Source: Aliiroseovarius sediminilitoris (lineage in GTDB: Bacteria > Pseudomonadota > Alphaproteobacteria > Rhodobacterales > Rhodobacteraceae). Taken from it: a DNA stretch of 64,000 nt. The translations under genes were made by a program, and so were the position numbers. The notes beneath the pieces were generated by a model. The model searched no databases. It was not told the origin of the DNA and saw only the letters and a list, made by a program, of their open reading frames with translations. Of the stretch, positions 42,213 through 51,565 are shown one piece after another (positions within the stretch are counted from its first letter, which is position 1; each line of letters starts with the position of its first letter). The stretch lies in contig NZ_FOJB01000001.1 in the NCBI RefSeq assembly GCF_900109955.1, positions 1,550,001-1,614,000 on the forward strand. Reading direction: 5' to 3'.

Positions 42213-43871
42213 ATGAATGCTACTGTCGCGAAATGCGATTTGACCTATCTGGACAAACGGGCTGACTGGTGGCGCGGCGCGGTGATCTATCAGATCTATC
42301 CGCGCAGCTTTCAGGATGACAGCGGCGATGGGGTCGGGGATCTGCGTGGGATCACGCGCCGCTTGCCCTATATCGCCAGCCTGGGCGTCGATGCGATCTG
42401 GATCTCGCCCTTCTTCACCTCGCCGATGAAGGATTTCGGCTATGACGTGTCCGATTATCGCGACGTGGATCCGATGTTCGGCACGCTTTCTGATTTCGAT
42501 ACGCTGGTTCAAACCGCGCATGGGCTGGGTCTGAAAATTATGATCGACCTTGTGTTGAGCCACAGCTCGGACCAGCACCCGTGGTTTGTCGAAAGCCGTG
42601 CGGATCGCGACAATGATAAAGCCAACTGGTATGTCTGGTCCGACGCCAATCCGGACGGAACGCCGCCCACCAACTGGTTGTCGATCTTTGGCGGCTCGGC
42701 CTGGACGTGGGACGCGCGGCGCTGCCAGTATTACATGCACAACTTCCTTGTGTCACAGCCCGACCTGAATTTCCACGAACCCGCCGTGCAAGAGGCATTG
42801 CTGGACGTGGCGCGCTTCTGGCTGGAACGTGGTGTGGATGGCTTTCGGCTGGATACGATCAATTTCTATACCCATGATGCCAAGCTGCGCGACAACCCCC
42901 CGCTGCCACCTGAAAAACGCAACGCTTCGATCGCGCCTGCGGTGAACCCCTATAACCATCAGGAACACCTTTACGACAAAAACCGTCCCGAAACGCTGGA
43001 CTTCCTGCGCAAGCTGCGCGCGGCGATGGACCCCTATGGTGCCGCCGCCGTGGGCGAAGTTGGCGATGCCCAACGCGGGCTGGAAATCATGGGCGAATAC
43101 ACTGCCGGGGACGATCTGGTGCAGATGTGCTACGCGTTCGAGCTGCTGTCGGGCGATCGTCCGGATGCGGCCAGCATTGCCGATCTGATGGATCATGTCG
43201 CGCGAGTGGCCAAGGATGGCTGGGCGTGCTGGGCCTATTCCAACCATGACGTGATGCGTCATGCAAGCCGCTGGAACCTGACCGAAGACGCACAAAAACT
43301 GTTTGCGACGCTTCTGATGTGCCTGCGCGGTTCGGCCTGTATCTATCAGGGTGAGGAACTGGGGCTGACCGAGGCAGAGCTGTCCTTTGATGATCTGCAA
43401 GACCCTTACGGGGTCGAGTTCTGGCCCGAGTTCAAGGGCCGCGATGGGTGCCGCACGCCCATGGTTTGGGAGGCGTCGAACAGTCAGGGCGGCTTTACAA
43501 CAGCCGTCAAGCCGTGGCTTCCGGTCGCGCCCGAACATCTGCGCCATGCGGTGGCTGTGGCCGAGCAGGATGAGACATCTCTGCTGCATCATTACCGCCA
43601 TGTCATCGCTTTGAGAAACGCCCATCCCGCGCTGGCACACGGGGTGATGGAGGCACTGCTGATCGACGGCAGTGCCCTGAGCTTTTTACGCCGGACCGAA
43701 GATCAAACGCTGTGGTGTGCGTTCAACCTCAGTGACGAAGATCAGGCCGTCACGATGCCGGACGGCAATTGGTGCGTGGTGGATGGTGCGGAAACCGCCG
43801 TGACGGGTGGGGCGTCTTGCGTTCTGGGTGCGTGGCAGTCGTTGGTGATGAAACCCGAGGGGGACAAGTAA
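42213..43871 (+). CDS. aglA: Alpha-glucosidase, glycoside hydrolase family 13
   Basis: A 552-residue cytoplasmic GH13 enzyme of the oligo-1,6-glucosidase/alpha-glucosidase type. It begins with WWRGAVIYQIYPRSFQD; the catalytic nucleophile is Asp214 in GFRLDTINF, the acid/base is Glu282 in VGEVGD, and the transition-state aspartate is Asp346 in SNHD. It splits imported alpha-glucosides into glucose and a second product. It sits between the permease genes and aglK, the standard agl gene order. The glucose is then used by Glk, encoded in the divergent unit. Confidence 0.93.
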   Translation: MNATVAKCDLTYLDKRADWWRGAVIYQIYPRSFQDDSGDGVGDLRGITRRLPYIASLGVDAIWISPFFTSPMKDFGYDVSDYRDVDPMFGTLSDFDTLVQTAHGLGLKIMIDLVLSHSSDQHPWFVESRADRDNDKANWYVWSDANPDGTPPTNWLSIFGGSAWTWDARRCQYYMHNFLVSQPDLNFHEPAVQEALLDVARFWLERGVDGFRLDTINFYTHDAKLRDNPPLPPEKRNASIAPAVNPYNHQEHLYDKNRPETLDFLRKLRAAMDPYGAAAVGEVGDAQRGLEIMGEYTAGDDLVQMCYAFELLSGDRPDAASIADLMDHVARVAKDGWACWAYSNHDVMRHASRWNLTEDAQKLFATLLMCLRGSACIYQGEELGLTEAELSFDDLQDPYGVEFWPEFKGRDGCRTPMVWEASNSQGGFTTAVKPWLPVAPEHLRHAVAVAEQDETSLLHHYRHVIALRNAHPALAHGVMEALLIDGSALSFLRRTEDQTLWCAFNLSDEDQAVTMPDGNWCVVDGAETAVTGGASCVLGAWQSLVMKPEGDK

Positions 43872-44981
43872 ATGGCCGATCTGAAACTGACGGATGTCGT
43901 GAAGACCTACGGCAATGTAAACGTTCTGGGGGACATCAACCTCGACATCAAGACCGGTGAACTGGTCGTATTCGTCGGCCCCTCGGGCTGCGGCAAGTCC
44001 ACGCTTCTGCGCATGATTGCAGGGCTTGAAAAGATCACCGATGGCACGCTGACCATCGACGGCCAGGTGGTCAATGACGTGCCGCCCAGCCAGCGGGGGA
44101 TCGCGATGGTGTTTCAATCCTATGCGCTTTATCCGCACATGACTGTGCGCGATAACATGGCATTTGCCCTGAATATCGCCAAGAAACCGAAGGCCGAGAT
44201 AAACGCGGCGGTCGATAAAGCCGCCAAGGCCTTGCAGTTGGAACCCTATCTGGACCGTCTGCCCAAGGCATTGTCGGGTGGGCAACGTCAGCGGGTGGCC
44301 ATCGGACGGGCGATCGTGCGCGACCCCAAGGTCTATCTGTTCGATGAACCGCTCTCGAACCTCGATGCAGCTTTGCGTGTCGCGACAAGGATCGAGATTT
44401 CGCAGCTGAAAGAGGCGATGCCCGACAGCACGATGATCTATGTGACCCATGATCAGGTCGAAGCGATGACGCTGGCCGACCGTATCGTGGTGCTGGCCAA
44501 TAAAGGCATCGCGCAGGTCGGCAGCCCGCTGGAGCTTTACGAACGTCCCCGCACCGAGTTCGTGGCGCAGTTCATCGGCTCGCCCGCCATGAACCTGCTG
44601 CCCGGCAAGATCACCGCAACCGGCGCACAGACCGAGGTGACGCTGGACGCAGGCGGCGTGGCGCGCACCGATATTGCTACGACCGAGGCCGATATGGGCA
44701 AGCAGGTCAATCTTGGCATCCGGCCCGAGGATTTCGTGCAGACAGACGGTGACGCGATTTTCACCGGCAGGGTCGAGATCGTCGAGGCGCTGGGCGAGGT
44801 CACATTGCTTTATATCCCTTCGGAAATGTCGGTGGGCGAGGGGGCGGATAGCGCCAATCAAACCCACCTGATCGCCAAGGTGCCCGGCATCCATGCTGAT
44901 CTGAAGAACAAGACGGTGAAGCTGACCGCCGACCCGTCGAAGCTGCAAATTTTCCATGACGGCGTGACGATGCGGGGATGA
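43872..44981 (+). CDS. aglK: Alpha-glucoside ABC transporter ATP-binding protein
   Basis: A 369-residue MalK-type ATPase with Walker A GPSGCGKST at residues 36-44, signature LSGGQRQR near 135, Walker B with LFDEPLSNLDA, the switch THDQVEAMT, and a C-terminal TOBE region containing GIRPEDF. It energises AglFG. Its ATG follows the aglA stop directly with no gap. It closes the agl operon; I see no strong terminator before prfB, about 90 bases on. Confidence 0.92.
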   Translation: MADLKLTDVVKTYGNVNVLGDINLDIKTGELVVFVGPSGCGKSTLLRMIAGLEKITDGTLTIDGQVVNDVPPSQRGIAMVFQSYALYPHMTVRDNMAFALNIAKKPKAEINAAVDKAAKALQLEPYLDRLPKALSGGQRQRVAIGRAIVRDPKVYLFDEPLSNLDAALRVATRIEISQLKEAMPDSTMIYVTHDQVEAMTLADRIVVLANKGIAQVGSPLELYERPRTEFVAQFIGSPAMNLLPGKITATGAQTEVTLDAGGVARTDIATTEADMGKQVNLGIRPEDFVQTDGDAIFTGRVEIVEALGEVTLLYIPSEMSVGEGADSANQTHLIAKVPGIHADLKNKTVKLTADPSKLQIFHDGVTMRG

Positions 44982-45071
44982 CCCTTTCGCCTGTCCGCAC
45001 GCGGCCACGTCTTGCCCATCCGCGCCCCTGTTGATATTGCGGGGGCAGGTTTTCGGACAAGGGACGCACCG

Positions 45072-46199
45072 ATGCGGGCAGAGGCTCAGAACAACGTTGA
45101 CGCAATCGAAAAATCCCTGGCGCTGTTGCGTCAGCGGATCGGTTGGGACACGGCGGAACATCGGTTGGAGGAATTCAACGCGATGACCGAAGACCCGGAT
45201 CTGTGGAACGACCCGGACCGCGCGCAAAAGCTGATGCGTGAGCGGCAGGGGCTTCTGGATTCTGTCAACAGTTACAAAGCTATGGCGCAGGATCTTCAGG
45301 ACAATATCGACCTGATCGAACTGGGCGAAATGGAGGAGGATGCCGAGGTTGTCGCGGATGCCGAAGCCGCGCTGGCCAAGCTGACCAAGAAAGCCGCCGC
45401 CGCCGAGCTTGAGGCGCTGCTGGACGGCGAAGCGGATGCGAACGACACGTTTCTTGAGATCAATGCAGGTGCCGGCGGCACGGAAAGCTGCGACTGGGCG
45501 TCAATGCTGGCGCGCATGTATGTCCGCTGGGCGGAAAAGCAGGGCTATAAGGTCGAATTGCAATCCGAAACCTCGGGCGATGAGGCGGGGATCAAATCAG
45601 CAGCCTATAAGATTTCCGGGCACAATGCCTATGGTTGGCTGAAATCGGAAAGCGGTGTGCATCGTCTGGTGCGTATTTCGCCCTATGACTCGGCGGCCAA
45701 GCGGCACACCTCCTTCAGCTCGGTCTGGGTCTATCCGGTGGTGGACGACAATATCGAGATCGAGGTGAACCCATCCGACATCCGCATCGACACCTATCGG
45801 TCGTCCGGTGCGGGTGGGCAGCACGTGAACACGACCGATTCTGCGGTGCGGATCACCCACATCCCGACCGGCATTGTGACCACCAGTTCGGTAAAGTCTC
45901 AGCACCAGAACCGCGATATCGCCATGAAGGCCCTGAAGTCGCGATTGTACCAAATGGAGCTGGACAAGCGGAACGAAGCGATCAACGCCGCCCATGAAAA
46001 CAAGGGTGATGCGGGGTGGGGCAACCAGATCCGGTCTTATGTCTTGCAGCCTTACCAGATGGTGAAAGACCTGCGCACCGGGCACGAAACCTCGGACACC
46101 AAGGGCGTGCTTGATGGTGATCTGGATGCGTTCATGGCCGCCGTTCTGGCGCAGGATGTGGCGGGCAAATCGCGGGCCGAGGCCAACGCGGACGAATGA
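45072..46199 (+). CDS. prfB: Peptide chain release factor 2
   Basis: A 375-residue class I release factor that recognises UGA and UAA. The GGQ motif that triggers peptide release is at residues 248-250 ([15 protein letters not shown]). The stop-codon tripeptide is SPY at residues 203-205 ([15 protein letters not shown]) instead of the E. coli SPF. The frame is continuous from ATG 45072, so there is no programmed +1 frameshift as in E. coli. Longer starts at 45012 are possible but lack family similarity. Confidence 0.93.
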   Translation: MRAEAQNNVDAIEKSLALLRQRIGWDTAEHRLEEFNAMTEDPDLWNDPDRAQKLMRERQGLLDSVNSYKAMAQDLQDNIDLIELGEMEEDAEVVADAEAALAKLTKKAAAAELEALLDGEADANDTFLEINAGAGGTESCDWASMLARMYVRWAEKQGYKVELQSETSGDEAGIKSAAYKISGHNAYGWLKSESGVHRLVRISPYDSAAKRHTSFSSVWVYPVVDDNIEIEVNPSDIRIDTYRSSGAGGQHVNTTDSAVRITHIPTGIVTTSSVKSQHQNRDIAMKALKSRLYQMELDKRNEAINAAHENKGDAGWGNQIRSYVLQPYQMVKDLRTGHETSDTKGVLDGDLDAFMAAVLAQDVAGKSRAEANADE

Positions 46200-47003
46200 T
46201 CAGCCGTCGATCCGCGCGGCCATGATCGCAATCGCCTGCTGATAAACGGTTGCCGCATTCCATTGCCGGATCACTTTGAAATTGGTCTGACCTTCCTGAT
46301 AGCCTTTGCCCGGTTTCCAGCCCTTTTTGCGCAGGAAATTCGCGGTCGAGGCCAGCGCATCGGCAAGGTTGTAAAGATCGACCCGACCATCGCCGGAGGC
46401 ATCCACGCCGTAATTATAGGCATTGCCTGGCAAGAACTGCGTGTGGCCCAATTCACCGTGTTTCGCGCCGCGTGTGTTGGCCGTGATCGTTCCCCGATCC
46501 ACCAGTTTCAGCGCCCCAATGGCATGGGGGGTGAAAAACTGCGGGCGGCGGCAATCATAGGCCAGCGTGGTGATCGCGGACACCACCGGCGTATCACCCA
46601 TAAAGCCGCCAAACCCGGTCTCCATCCCGTGGATGGCCAACAAGACACCGGCAGGCACGCCATAGGCTTTTTCAAGCGCCTGGTAGAAACCCGGATTGCG
46701 CGCCTTGCGTTTGCGGCCTTGGGCCACAATCGTGTCGGCTCCACGCACCTGCATGAATTTTGACAGTGAGTATTTGAAAGATTTCTGATTGCGATCAGCG
46801 CGGATGGTCGAGCTTGAATATTGCGCGGCGGCCAGCGCCTGTAACCCACGCTGTCCAACCCCTGCCGCCTTGGCGTCCTTGGCAAATGCGGCCTTCCAGC
46901 TTTCGAACCCGCTGGCGTTATTGCCGCAGGTGGCACCAATGGCCATGCCAGTGCCCAATGTGAAGATAAATCCGGCTGAGGTAAGCGTTCTGAAAATAGA
47001 CAT
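46200..47003 (-). CDS. Lytic murein transglycosylase, MltB-like
   Basis: A 267-residue exported protein with a signal peptide (SIFRTLTSAGFIFTLGTGMAIGA) and an SLT_2 (MltB/SltB1) domain. The catalytic glutamate is Glu128 in IHGMETGFG, and GELGHTQFLPGNAYNYGVDASGDG is the conserved second half. It cleaves peptidoglycan glycan strands to 1,6-anhydro products. There is no lipobox and no C-terminal peptidoglycan-binding domain, so it is a minimal form. Its stop directly abuts the prfB stop, tail to tail. Confidence 0.88.
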   Translation of the reverse strand: MSIFRTLTSAGFIFTLGTGMAIGATCGNNASGFESWKAAFAKDAKAAGVGQRGLQALAAAQYSSSTIRADRNQKSFKYSLSKFMQVRGADTIVAQGRKRKARNPGFYQALEKAYGVPAGVLLAIHGMETGFGGFMGDTPVVSAITTLAYDCRRPQFFTPHAIGALKLVDRGTITANTRGAKHGELGHTQFLPGNAYNYGVDASGDGRVDLYNLADALASTANFLRKKGWKPGKGYQEGQTNFKVIRQWNAATVYQQAIAIMAARIDG

Positions 47004-47207
47004 GAAGAAAATCCTTCGTTCGGTTCTTTCAATAGTATGATTTTTACCTTGTTGGTAAAGGCTTTGCTTGCGTGATGCTGGTGCTGAACAGTGCGATGTG
47101 GGGGGAACCCGACGTTTAACACATTCAGAAACTTGACGGATCGTGCGCTAGTCGCAACACTCATTCCACGCGCGAAAGCAGAATAACCACAGGCGCATGG
47201 AGGTGAT

Positions 47208-47996
47208 ATGTCTGACTCAACTCATTTGGAGGCCTCTGCGCCGCCGAATATCGAAATCATCGGCTTCAAAGATGTCATTGCGGCGTTGAAAGCGGGGATG
47301 CGGGACTTTTCGCGTGCACCAGCCTTTGGACTGTTTTTCGCAGGTTTCTATGTGATCATGGGGATCGTGATATATCTTCAGCTGGACGTTCTGGACCAAA
47401 GCTACTGGATCATTCCGGTTGCCCTGGGGTTTCCACTGCTGGCCCCGTTCCTTGCGGTTGGTCTGTACGAGGTCAGCCGGCGCTTGGAGACCGGAGAACC
47501 ACTGGACTGGGCACAGGTGCTGGGGGTCGTGTTCAATCAGAAAGATCGGCAGTTTCCGTCCATTGCCATGGTGATCATCATGATCTTCATGTTCTGGGTG
47601 TTCGTGGCCCATCTGGTGTTCGCGATCTTCATGGGGCTGGAGCCTCTGACCAATATCACCTCGAACTGGCAGGATGCGCTTTTGAACCGAAACGGCATCA
47701 CGATGATGGTGGTGGGCACGGCGGTCGGAGCGGTGCTGGCGTTCTGTCTGTTTTCGTTGACCGTGACCAGCCTGCCGCTGCTTCTGGACCGCGAGTTGGA
47801 TTTCATCACCGCGATGATCTTTTCTTTCCAGTCCGTGCTGCAAAATCTGGTGCCGATGGTGGGTTGGGGGCTTATGATTTCGGGTCTCATGCTGCTTGGG
47901 ATGTTGCCGTTTTTCCTTGGCTTGTTCGTGGTGCTGCCGGTTCTGGGTCATGCCACGTGGCATCTTTATCGTCGCGTCATGAGCTTCGAGGATTAA
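47208..47996 (+). CDS. DUF2189 family integral membrane protein
   Basis: A 262-residue membrane protein with six predicted helices and short loops. It has the features of DUF2189: a soluble start ending GFKDVIAALKAGMRDFSRAPAFGLFFAGFYV, a central VALGFPLLAPFLAVGLYEVSRRLE segment, and a closing GHATWHLYRRV. No function is known for the family. The ribosome site GGAGGTGAT is a near-perfect match to 16S rRNA, so it should be well translated. It is monocistronic and followed by a terminator. Confidence 0.83.
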   Translation: MSDSTHLEASAPPNIEIIGFKDVIAALKAGMRDFSRAPAFGLFFAGFYVIMGIVIYLQLDVLDQSYWIIPVALGFPLLAPFLAVGLYEVSRRLETGEPLDWAQVLGVVFNQKDRQFPSIAMVIIMIFMFWVFVAHLVFAIFMGLEPLTNITSNWQDALLNRNGITMMVVGTAVGAVLAFCLFSLTVTSLPLLLDRELDFITAMIFSFQSVLQNLVPMVGWGLMISGLMLLGMLPFFLGLFVVLPVLGHATWHLYRRVMSFED

Positions 47997-48039
47997 GCGG
48001 ATCGTCAAACGCCCTCGTTAGACAATGCGCACAAAATTG

Positions 48040-48062
48040 AAGGCCGCCCATTGGGCGGCCTT
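48040..48062. terminator. Convergent terminator between DUF2189 and bactofilin genes
   Basis: AAGGCCGCCC and GGGCGGCCTT form a 10-pair palindromic stem with a tiny loop, between two converging genes. A-rich sequence lies on the left (ACAAAATTG), giving a short T-run for the leftward strand, so it can serve both directions. Confidence 0.7.
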
Positions 48063-48086
48063 GTCGGGTCCACAGTAGAAACCAGA

Positions 48087-48599
48087 TCAGCTGTTGCCTG
48101 ATTTCGGCGTTGCCGGAGCTTGCGGTGCGGGTTTTGCGCCACCCAAAGGATCGTCCTGACGTTGCACGGAGCCTTCGAAATGTGCACCGCTTTCGATGGC
48201 GATGGTCTTGTGGATGATGTCGCCTTCCACACGGGCCGATGAGGTCAGGCGCACTTTCAAACCGCGCAGACGGCCAATGATGCGACCATTGATCACAACG
48301 TCATCGCCGATGACTTCACCCTTGACGGTGGCGGTTTCGCCAATGGTCAATTGATGGGCGCGAATGTCACCTTCGACGGTGCCTTCAACCAGAATGTCAC
48401 CTGTCGACTTGATATCGCCCTTGATGACAAGGTCCGAGGACAGGGTGGATACCGGCGGCTTGACTTTTGCGGCTGCCGATGATGGTGCGGGTGGAACGGC
48501 CGGGGCAGAGGAAGTTGGCTTGTCAGCCTTTGCCTCGGTTTTGGTTTCCTTGTCACCGGTTTTGGGGCCGGGTTCATTGATCCTGCTTTTAGAGAACAT
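48087..48599 (-). CDS. Bactofilin
   Basis: A 170-residue polymer-forming cytoskeletal protein (DUF583). A proline/alanine/lysine-rich tail covers residues 1-50. The right-handed beta-helix core runs from about 53 to 150 (SDLVIKGDIKSTGDILVEGTVEGDI, then repeating GEV.GDDVVINGRIIGRL units), and a short flexible tail ends the protein. Bactofilins form membrane-attached filaments that position cell-wall enzymes. The ATG lies inside the end of the M23 peptidase gene, overlapping by 11 bases, so the pair is translationally coupled. Confidence 0.9.
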   Translation of the reverse strand: MFSKSRINEPGPKTGDKETKTEAKADKPTSSAPAVPPAPSSAAAKVKPPVSTLSSDLVIKGDIKSTGDILVEGTVEGDIRAHQLTIGETATVKGEVIGDDVVINGRIIGRLRGLKVRLTSSARVEGDIIHKTIAIESGAHFEGSVQRQDDPLGGAKPAPQAPATPKSGNS

Positions 48600-49893
48600 C
48601 TTTTGCTGCCTTGATATAGACCATCGGGTTGATGGGCTTGCCACCGACGCGCACCTCATAGTGAAGATGCGGTCCGGTTGATCGCCCGGAGTTTCCAATA
48701 TCACCAATTCTATCCCCGCGCGAGACCCTTTGTCCCTTTTGTACATTTAAGCGCGATTGATGGGCATAACGCGTCTCGATACCAAACTCGTGCTGGATCT
48801 TGACAAGCCGCCCGTAGCCTGAACTCCAGCCGGCGCTGATCACGACGCCGTCCGCAGGGGCATAGATCGGGGTGCCTATAGGGGCCGCGAAATCCGTGCC
48901 ATTGTGCATACGGCCCCAACGCGATCCAAAGCCCGAGGTAAAACGGAACCCATCTTTCACCGGCATCCCAAATGGCATCTTCTGCGCGGCGATGCGATAC
49001 AGGTTCATCTTGTCCAATTCGCTCAGGATATTGTTGGCGCGTTCTGCATCCGGGTCGGGGCCTTGACCACGTGTCGACAGGATCATCGGCGTCAGCGGAC
49101 CACCCTGACCGGAATAGCCACGACGGACCTGATCAAGGATACGATCGACCGACATGCCTGACTTGGCGAACATTTTGTCCAGCGGTTCCAGCGAGATCGT
49201 CACGGCGTCCTCAAGCTGGCGGAAAATCTGATCGTTACGCTCGTCACGCAAGCGGGCCTCGTACAGCATGTTCTGAGCAAACTGTTCGGCTTCCACGGCA
49301 TTCTGCGCGACAAGGTCACGCTCGGCGGCGGTGCGCGACAGCTCGGATGTCAGAAAGGCAAGCGTCGTATCGGCTTGAACGGGGGCTGCACCAGGCCGAC
49401 CTGTGGCCTGATCCTCCTTGGCCTCGGCCAGCATAGTTTCAAGGCTATCTTTGGCGTCATCACGCTCACCCATCGTGCGACGCAATGTGGATTGGATCAC
49501 CCCGATGCCCGTCTCGAACTCCTTGCGGCGCTCTTCCGATGCCAACAATTCGCTTTGCATCTCGGAAATCTCGCCAAGCGCGAGGTTGAACCGTTCCTGC
49601 GCGGCGGCGGCTTCGGCGGCGCGGGCGTCGCGTTCTTCGGACAGGGTTTGCAGACGTTGCTCATACAGTCGTTTATCGCGCTGCGCCTGATCGCGCATGT
49701 TGCCGGAACCGATGGAATCCATCAGCAATACAGCGGTGGCAATAATTGACCAGGCAATGAACGCGGCTGAGCCAGTCCAGCCAAGTGCCTGCGTCAACGG
49801 AGACAACCGGATAAACCGCGTGCCCGTTTCGGACCGCAGGAACAACCGCTGTTCCGGGAATACGCGTTCTAGTAGGTGGTTAACCTTATACAT
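48589..49893 (-). CDS. Membrane-anchored M23 peptidase (LytM family) with coiled coil
   Basis: A 434-residue protein with a short cytoplasmic part, one membrane helix (about 38-60, AAFIAWSIIATAVLLM), a long coiled coil (about 70-145) and a C-terminal M23 endopeptidase domain (about 310-430). The zinc ligands are present in HNGTDFA and HLHYEV, so it should be an active peptidoglycan endopeptidase rather than an inactive activator. ATG 49893 gives a normal beginning (YKVNHLLERVFPEQRLFLRS); the frame runs to 50019 without similarity. Bactofilin-linked M23 peptidases (LmdC type) shape the cell envelope in other alphaproteobacteria. Confidence 0.88.
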   Translation of the reverse strand: MYKVNHLLERVFPEQRLFLRSETGTRFIRLSPLTQALGWTGSAAFIAWSIIATAVLLMDSIGSGNMRDQAQRDKRLYEQRLQTLSEERDARAAEAAAAQERFNLALGEISEMQSELLASEERRKEFETGIGVIQSTLRRTMGERDDAKDSLETMLAEAKEDQATGRPGAAPVQADTTLAFLTSELSRTAAERDLVAQNAVEAEQFAQNMLYEARLRDERNDQIFRQLEDAVTISLEPLDKMFAKSGMSVDRILDQVRRGYSGQGGPLTPMILSTRGQGPDPDAERANNILSELDKMNLYRIAAQKMPFGMPVKDGFRFTSGFGSRWGRMHNGTDFAAPIGTPIYAPADGVVISAGWSSGYGRLVKIQHEFGIETRYAHQSRLNVQKGQRVSRGDRIGDIGNSGRSTGPHLHYEVRVGGKPINPMVYIKAAKDVL

Positions 49894-50096
49894 CAAGCTG
49901 ATATGCAAGTCTGAAGCCCCGAATTCATCCCTTTGATCCCTTGTCTGCGGGCAGTCCAGCTTCTCGTGGCGACCCCCCTCAGACCCGAGGTGATTAACGC
50001 GGGTGATACATTCACGCAAGGAATTTTGAAATTCCTCAACAATTGTCGTGGTTTCGAGCGAGATTTTGCCGACGGGTGCCGGATCAGCGATGCGGA

Positions 50097-50969
50097 TCAG
50101 TCTGGCGTGCCGCGTGATTGGGTTGCGGTTCTTTCGGCCAGAGGCCAGTAAAAATCAGGTGGCAATCCTGCTTCGGCGCGCTTTTCTTCGTTAAAGGGCG
50201 GCTTCAGTGCACCGCGGAAATAGGTGCGCACAAGGCCGTGAAATGTCTCTTTCGGGTCCAGCTCGTGACGCCCGCAGAGAAAGTGGAACCATTTCGATCC
50301 ATAGGCGACATGACCAACCTCTTCGGCATAGATCACCTTGAGGGCGGCCACCGTGTCGTCCAGTTTGGCGTTGCGAAAAACCTCGATCATGCCCGGTGTG
50401 ACATCCAGCCCGCGTGCCTCAAGCACCATGGGGACGACGGCGAGCCGCCCCAGAAGATCGCCCGCTGTATCCTCGGCGGCGCGCCACATGCCAGCATGGG
50501 CGGCCAGCGCGCCATAGTGACTTCCCAATGCTTCAAGACAATCGCTTACAAGATTGAAATGTTTTGCTTCTTCGTCCGCTGCGTTCACCCAATCGTCATA
50601 GTAACCCAGCGGCATCGGCGTGTCGGTGAACCGCGCGATGATGTCCCAATGCAGATCGACCGCGTTCAGTTCGATATGCGCGACAGCGTGCAAAAGCGCG
50701 ATCTGACCCTCGCGGCTGCCGGGGCGGCGGCGGGGCACGTCGCGCGGGTCTTTCAACTCGGGCCTGTCAGGGCGGGCGGGGAAATCAGGCGGTGTGGCCG
50801 CCCCAATGATCTGATCGCGGTTGGTCAGCGGTGCGATGATCGCACCGGCTTGGCGCGCCGCGAACCATTCGGCTGCGTGTTTGCGCGCCAGCGCGGTCTT
50901 TTCGCGTCCGTCTGCCGTACGCAACACCGCATCTGCCATTTCGGCCAATGGGCGGGACAGGCCCGTCAT
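50097..50969 (-). CDS. DUF455 ferritin-like di-iron protein
   Basis: A 290-residue helical protein with ferritin-like iron ligands: VAHIELNAVDL near residue 95, DEEAKHFN near 130, VVPMVLEARGLD near 178 and AEEVGHVAYG near 215. These give the E...ExxH pattern of di-iron carboxylate proteins, related to the MiaE tRNA hydroxylase. Members are common in proteobacteria, with no firm role. It overlaps the upstream peroxiredoxin gene by four bases, hinting at an oxidative or iron-related link. Confidence 0.83.
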   Translation of the reverse strand: MTGLSRPLAEMADAVLRTADGREKTALARKHAAEWFAARQAGAIIAPLTNRDQIIGAATPPDFPARPDRPELKDPRDVPRRRPGSREGQIALLHAVAHIELNAVDLHWDIIARFTDTPMPLGYYDDWVNAADEEAKHFNLVSDCLEALGSHYGALAAHAGMWRAAEDTAGDLLGRLAVVPMVLEARGLDVTPGMIEVFRNAKLDDTVAALKVIYAEEVGHVAYGSKWFHFLCGRHELDPKETFHGLVRTYFRGALKPPFNEEKRAEAGLPPDFYWPLAERTATQSRGTPD

Positions 50970-51448
50970 TGATTGACCAATGCCCGCGTGGCCGCCAGAA
51001 CCTCGTCCGCATGGCCTTTTACCTTTACCTTGTCCCAGACCTGCACAATCTTGCGGTCAGGCCCGATCAAAAACGTGGCGCGGGTGATGCCCATATACGT
51101 GCGACCATAGTTCTTTTTCTCACCCCAGGTGCCGTAGCGTTCACAGACATCACTGTCGGCATCCGACAGAAGCGGCACGCTGAGCTCCTGCTTGGTGCGA
51201 AAGTTCTCGTGCTTTTTCAGGCTGTCTTTCGAAACACCGAAAACCTTCGTGCCAAGCGCCCGAAATTCGGGCAGAAGGGCCGAGAAATCAAGCGCCTCGG
51301 TGGTGCAGCCGGGCGTGTTGTCCTTTGGATAGAAATACAGCACCACCGGCGCCGGGGCGAGTTGTGACAATGCCACGGGCGCTCCGCCATCCTGTGGCAG
51401 CGTGAAATCCGGCGCAATATCGCCTGCCTTCAGCATGTTATCCGTCAT
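50966..51448 (-). CDS. bcp: Thiol peroxidase, peroxiredoxin BCP/PrxQ type
   Basis: A 160-residue peroxiredoxin with the peroxidatic cysteine at about residue 48 in NTPGCTTEA, and the YFYPKD and threonine surroundings of the family. It reduces peroxides in the cytoplasm. The position five residues on, where E. coli BCP has its resolving cysteine, is leucine; the only other cysteine is in SDVCERYG near 103. Resolution must therefore use that distant residue or an external thiol. It precedes the DUF455 gene in an operon. Confidence 0.9.
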   Translation of the reverse strand: MTDNMLKAGDIAPDFTLPQDGGAPVALSQLAPAPVVLYFYPKDNTPGCTTEALDFSALLPEFRALGTKVFGVSKDSLKKHENFRTKQELSVPLLSDADSDVCERYGTWGEKKNYGRTYMGITRATFLIGPDRKIVQVWDKVKVKGHADEVLAATRALVNQ

Positions 51449-51565
51449 TCTCTTGGCATTCCCTGTGCTGTGTCACTAGTGTTTCCCGAACTTTCCTTCT
51501 ATGCCGTTTCGCATCAGGATGAAAGGCACGAGGCCGCGCGGCCAAAGGGCATCTGGGCGATCTGC

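Noticed and set aside
40776-42740. Leftward open frame of 654 codons
   Set aside because: It lies antisense to aglF, aglG and aglA, whose products have full motifs. The translated sequence is rich in R, H, Q and D with no domain, as expected of a high-GC shadow frame.
45012-45200. Programmed frameshift in prfB
   Set aside because: The frame is open from 45072 without an internal TGA, so no frameshift is needed.
43686-45227. Leftward open frame of 513 codons
   Set aside because: Antisense to the end of aglA, all of aglK and the start of prfB; it crosses three real genes and resembles no family.
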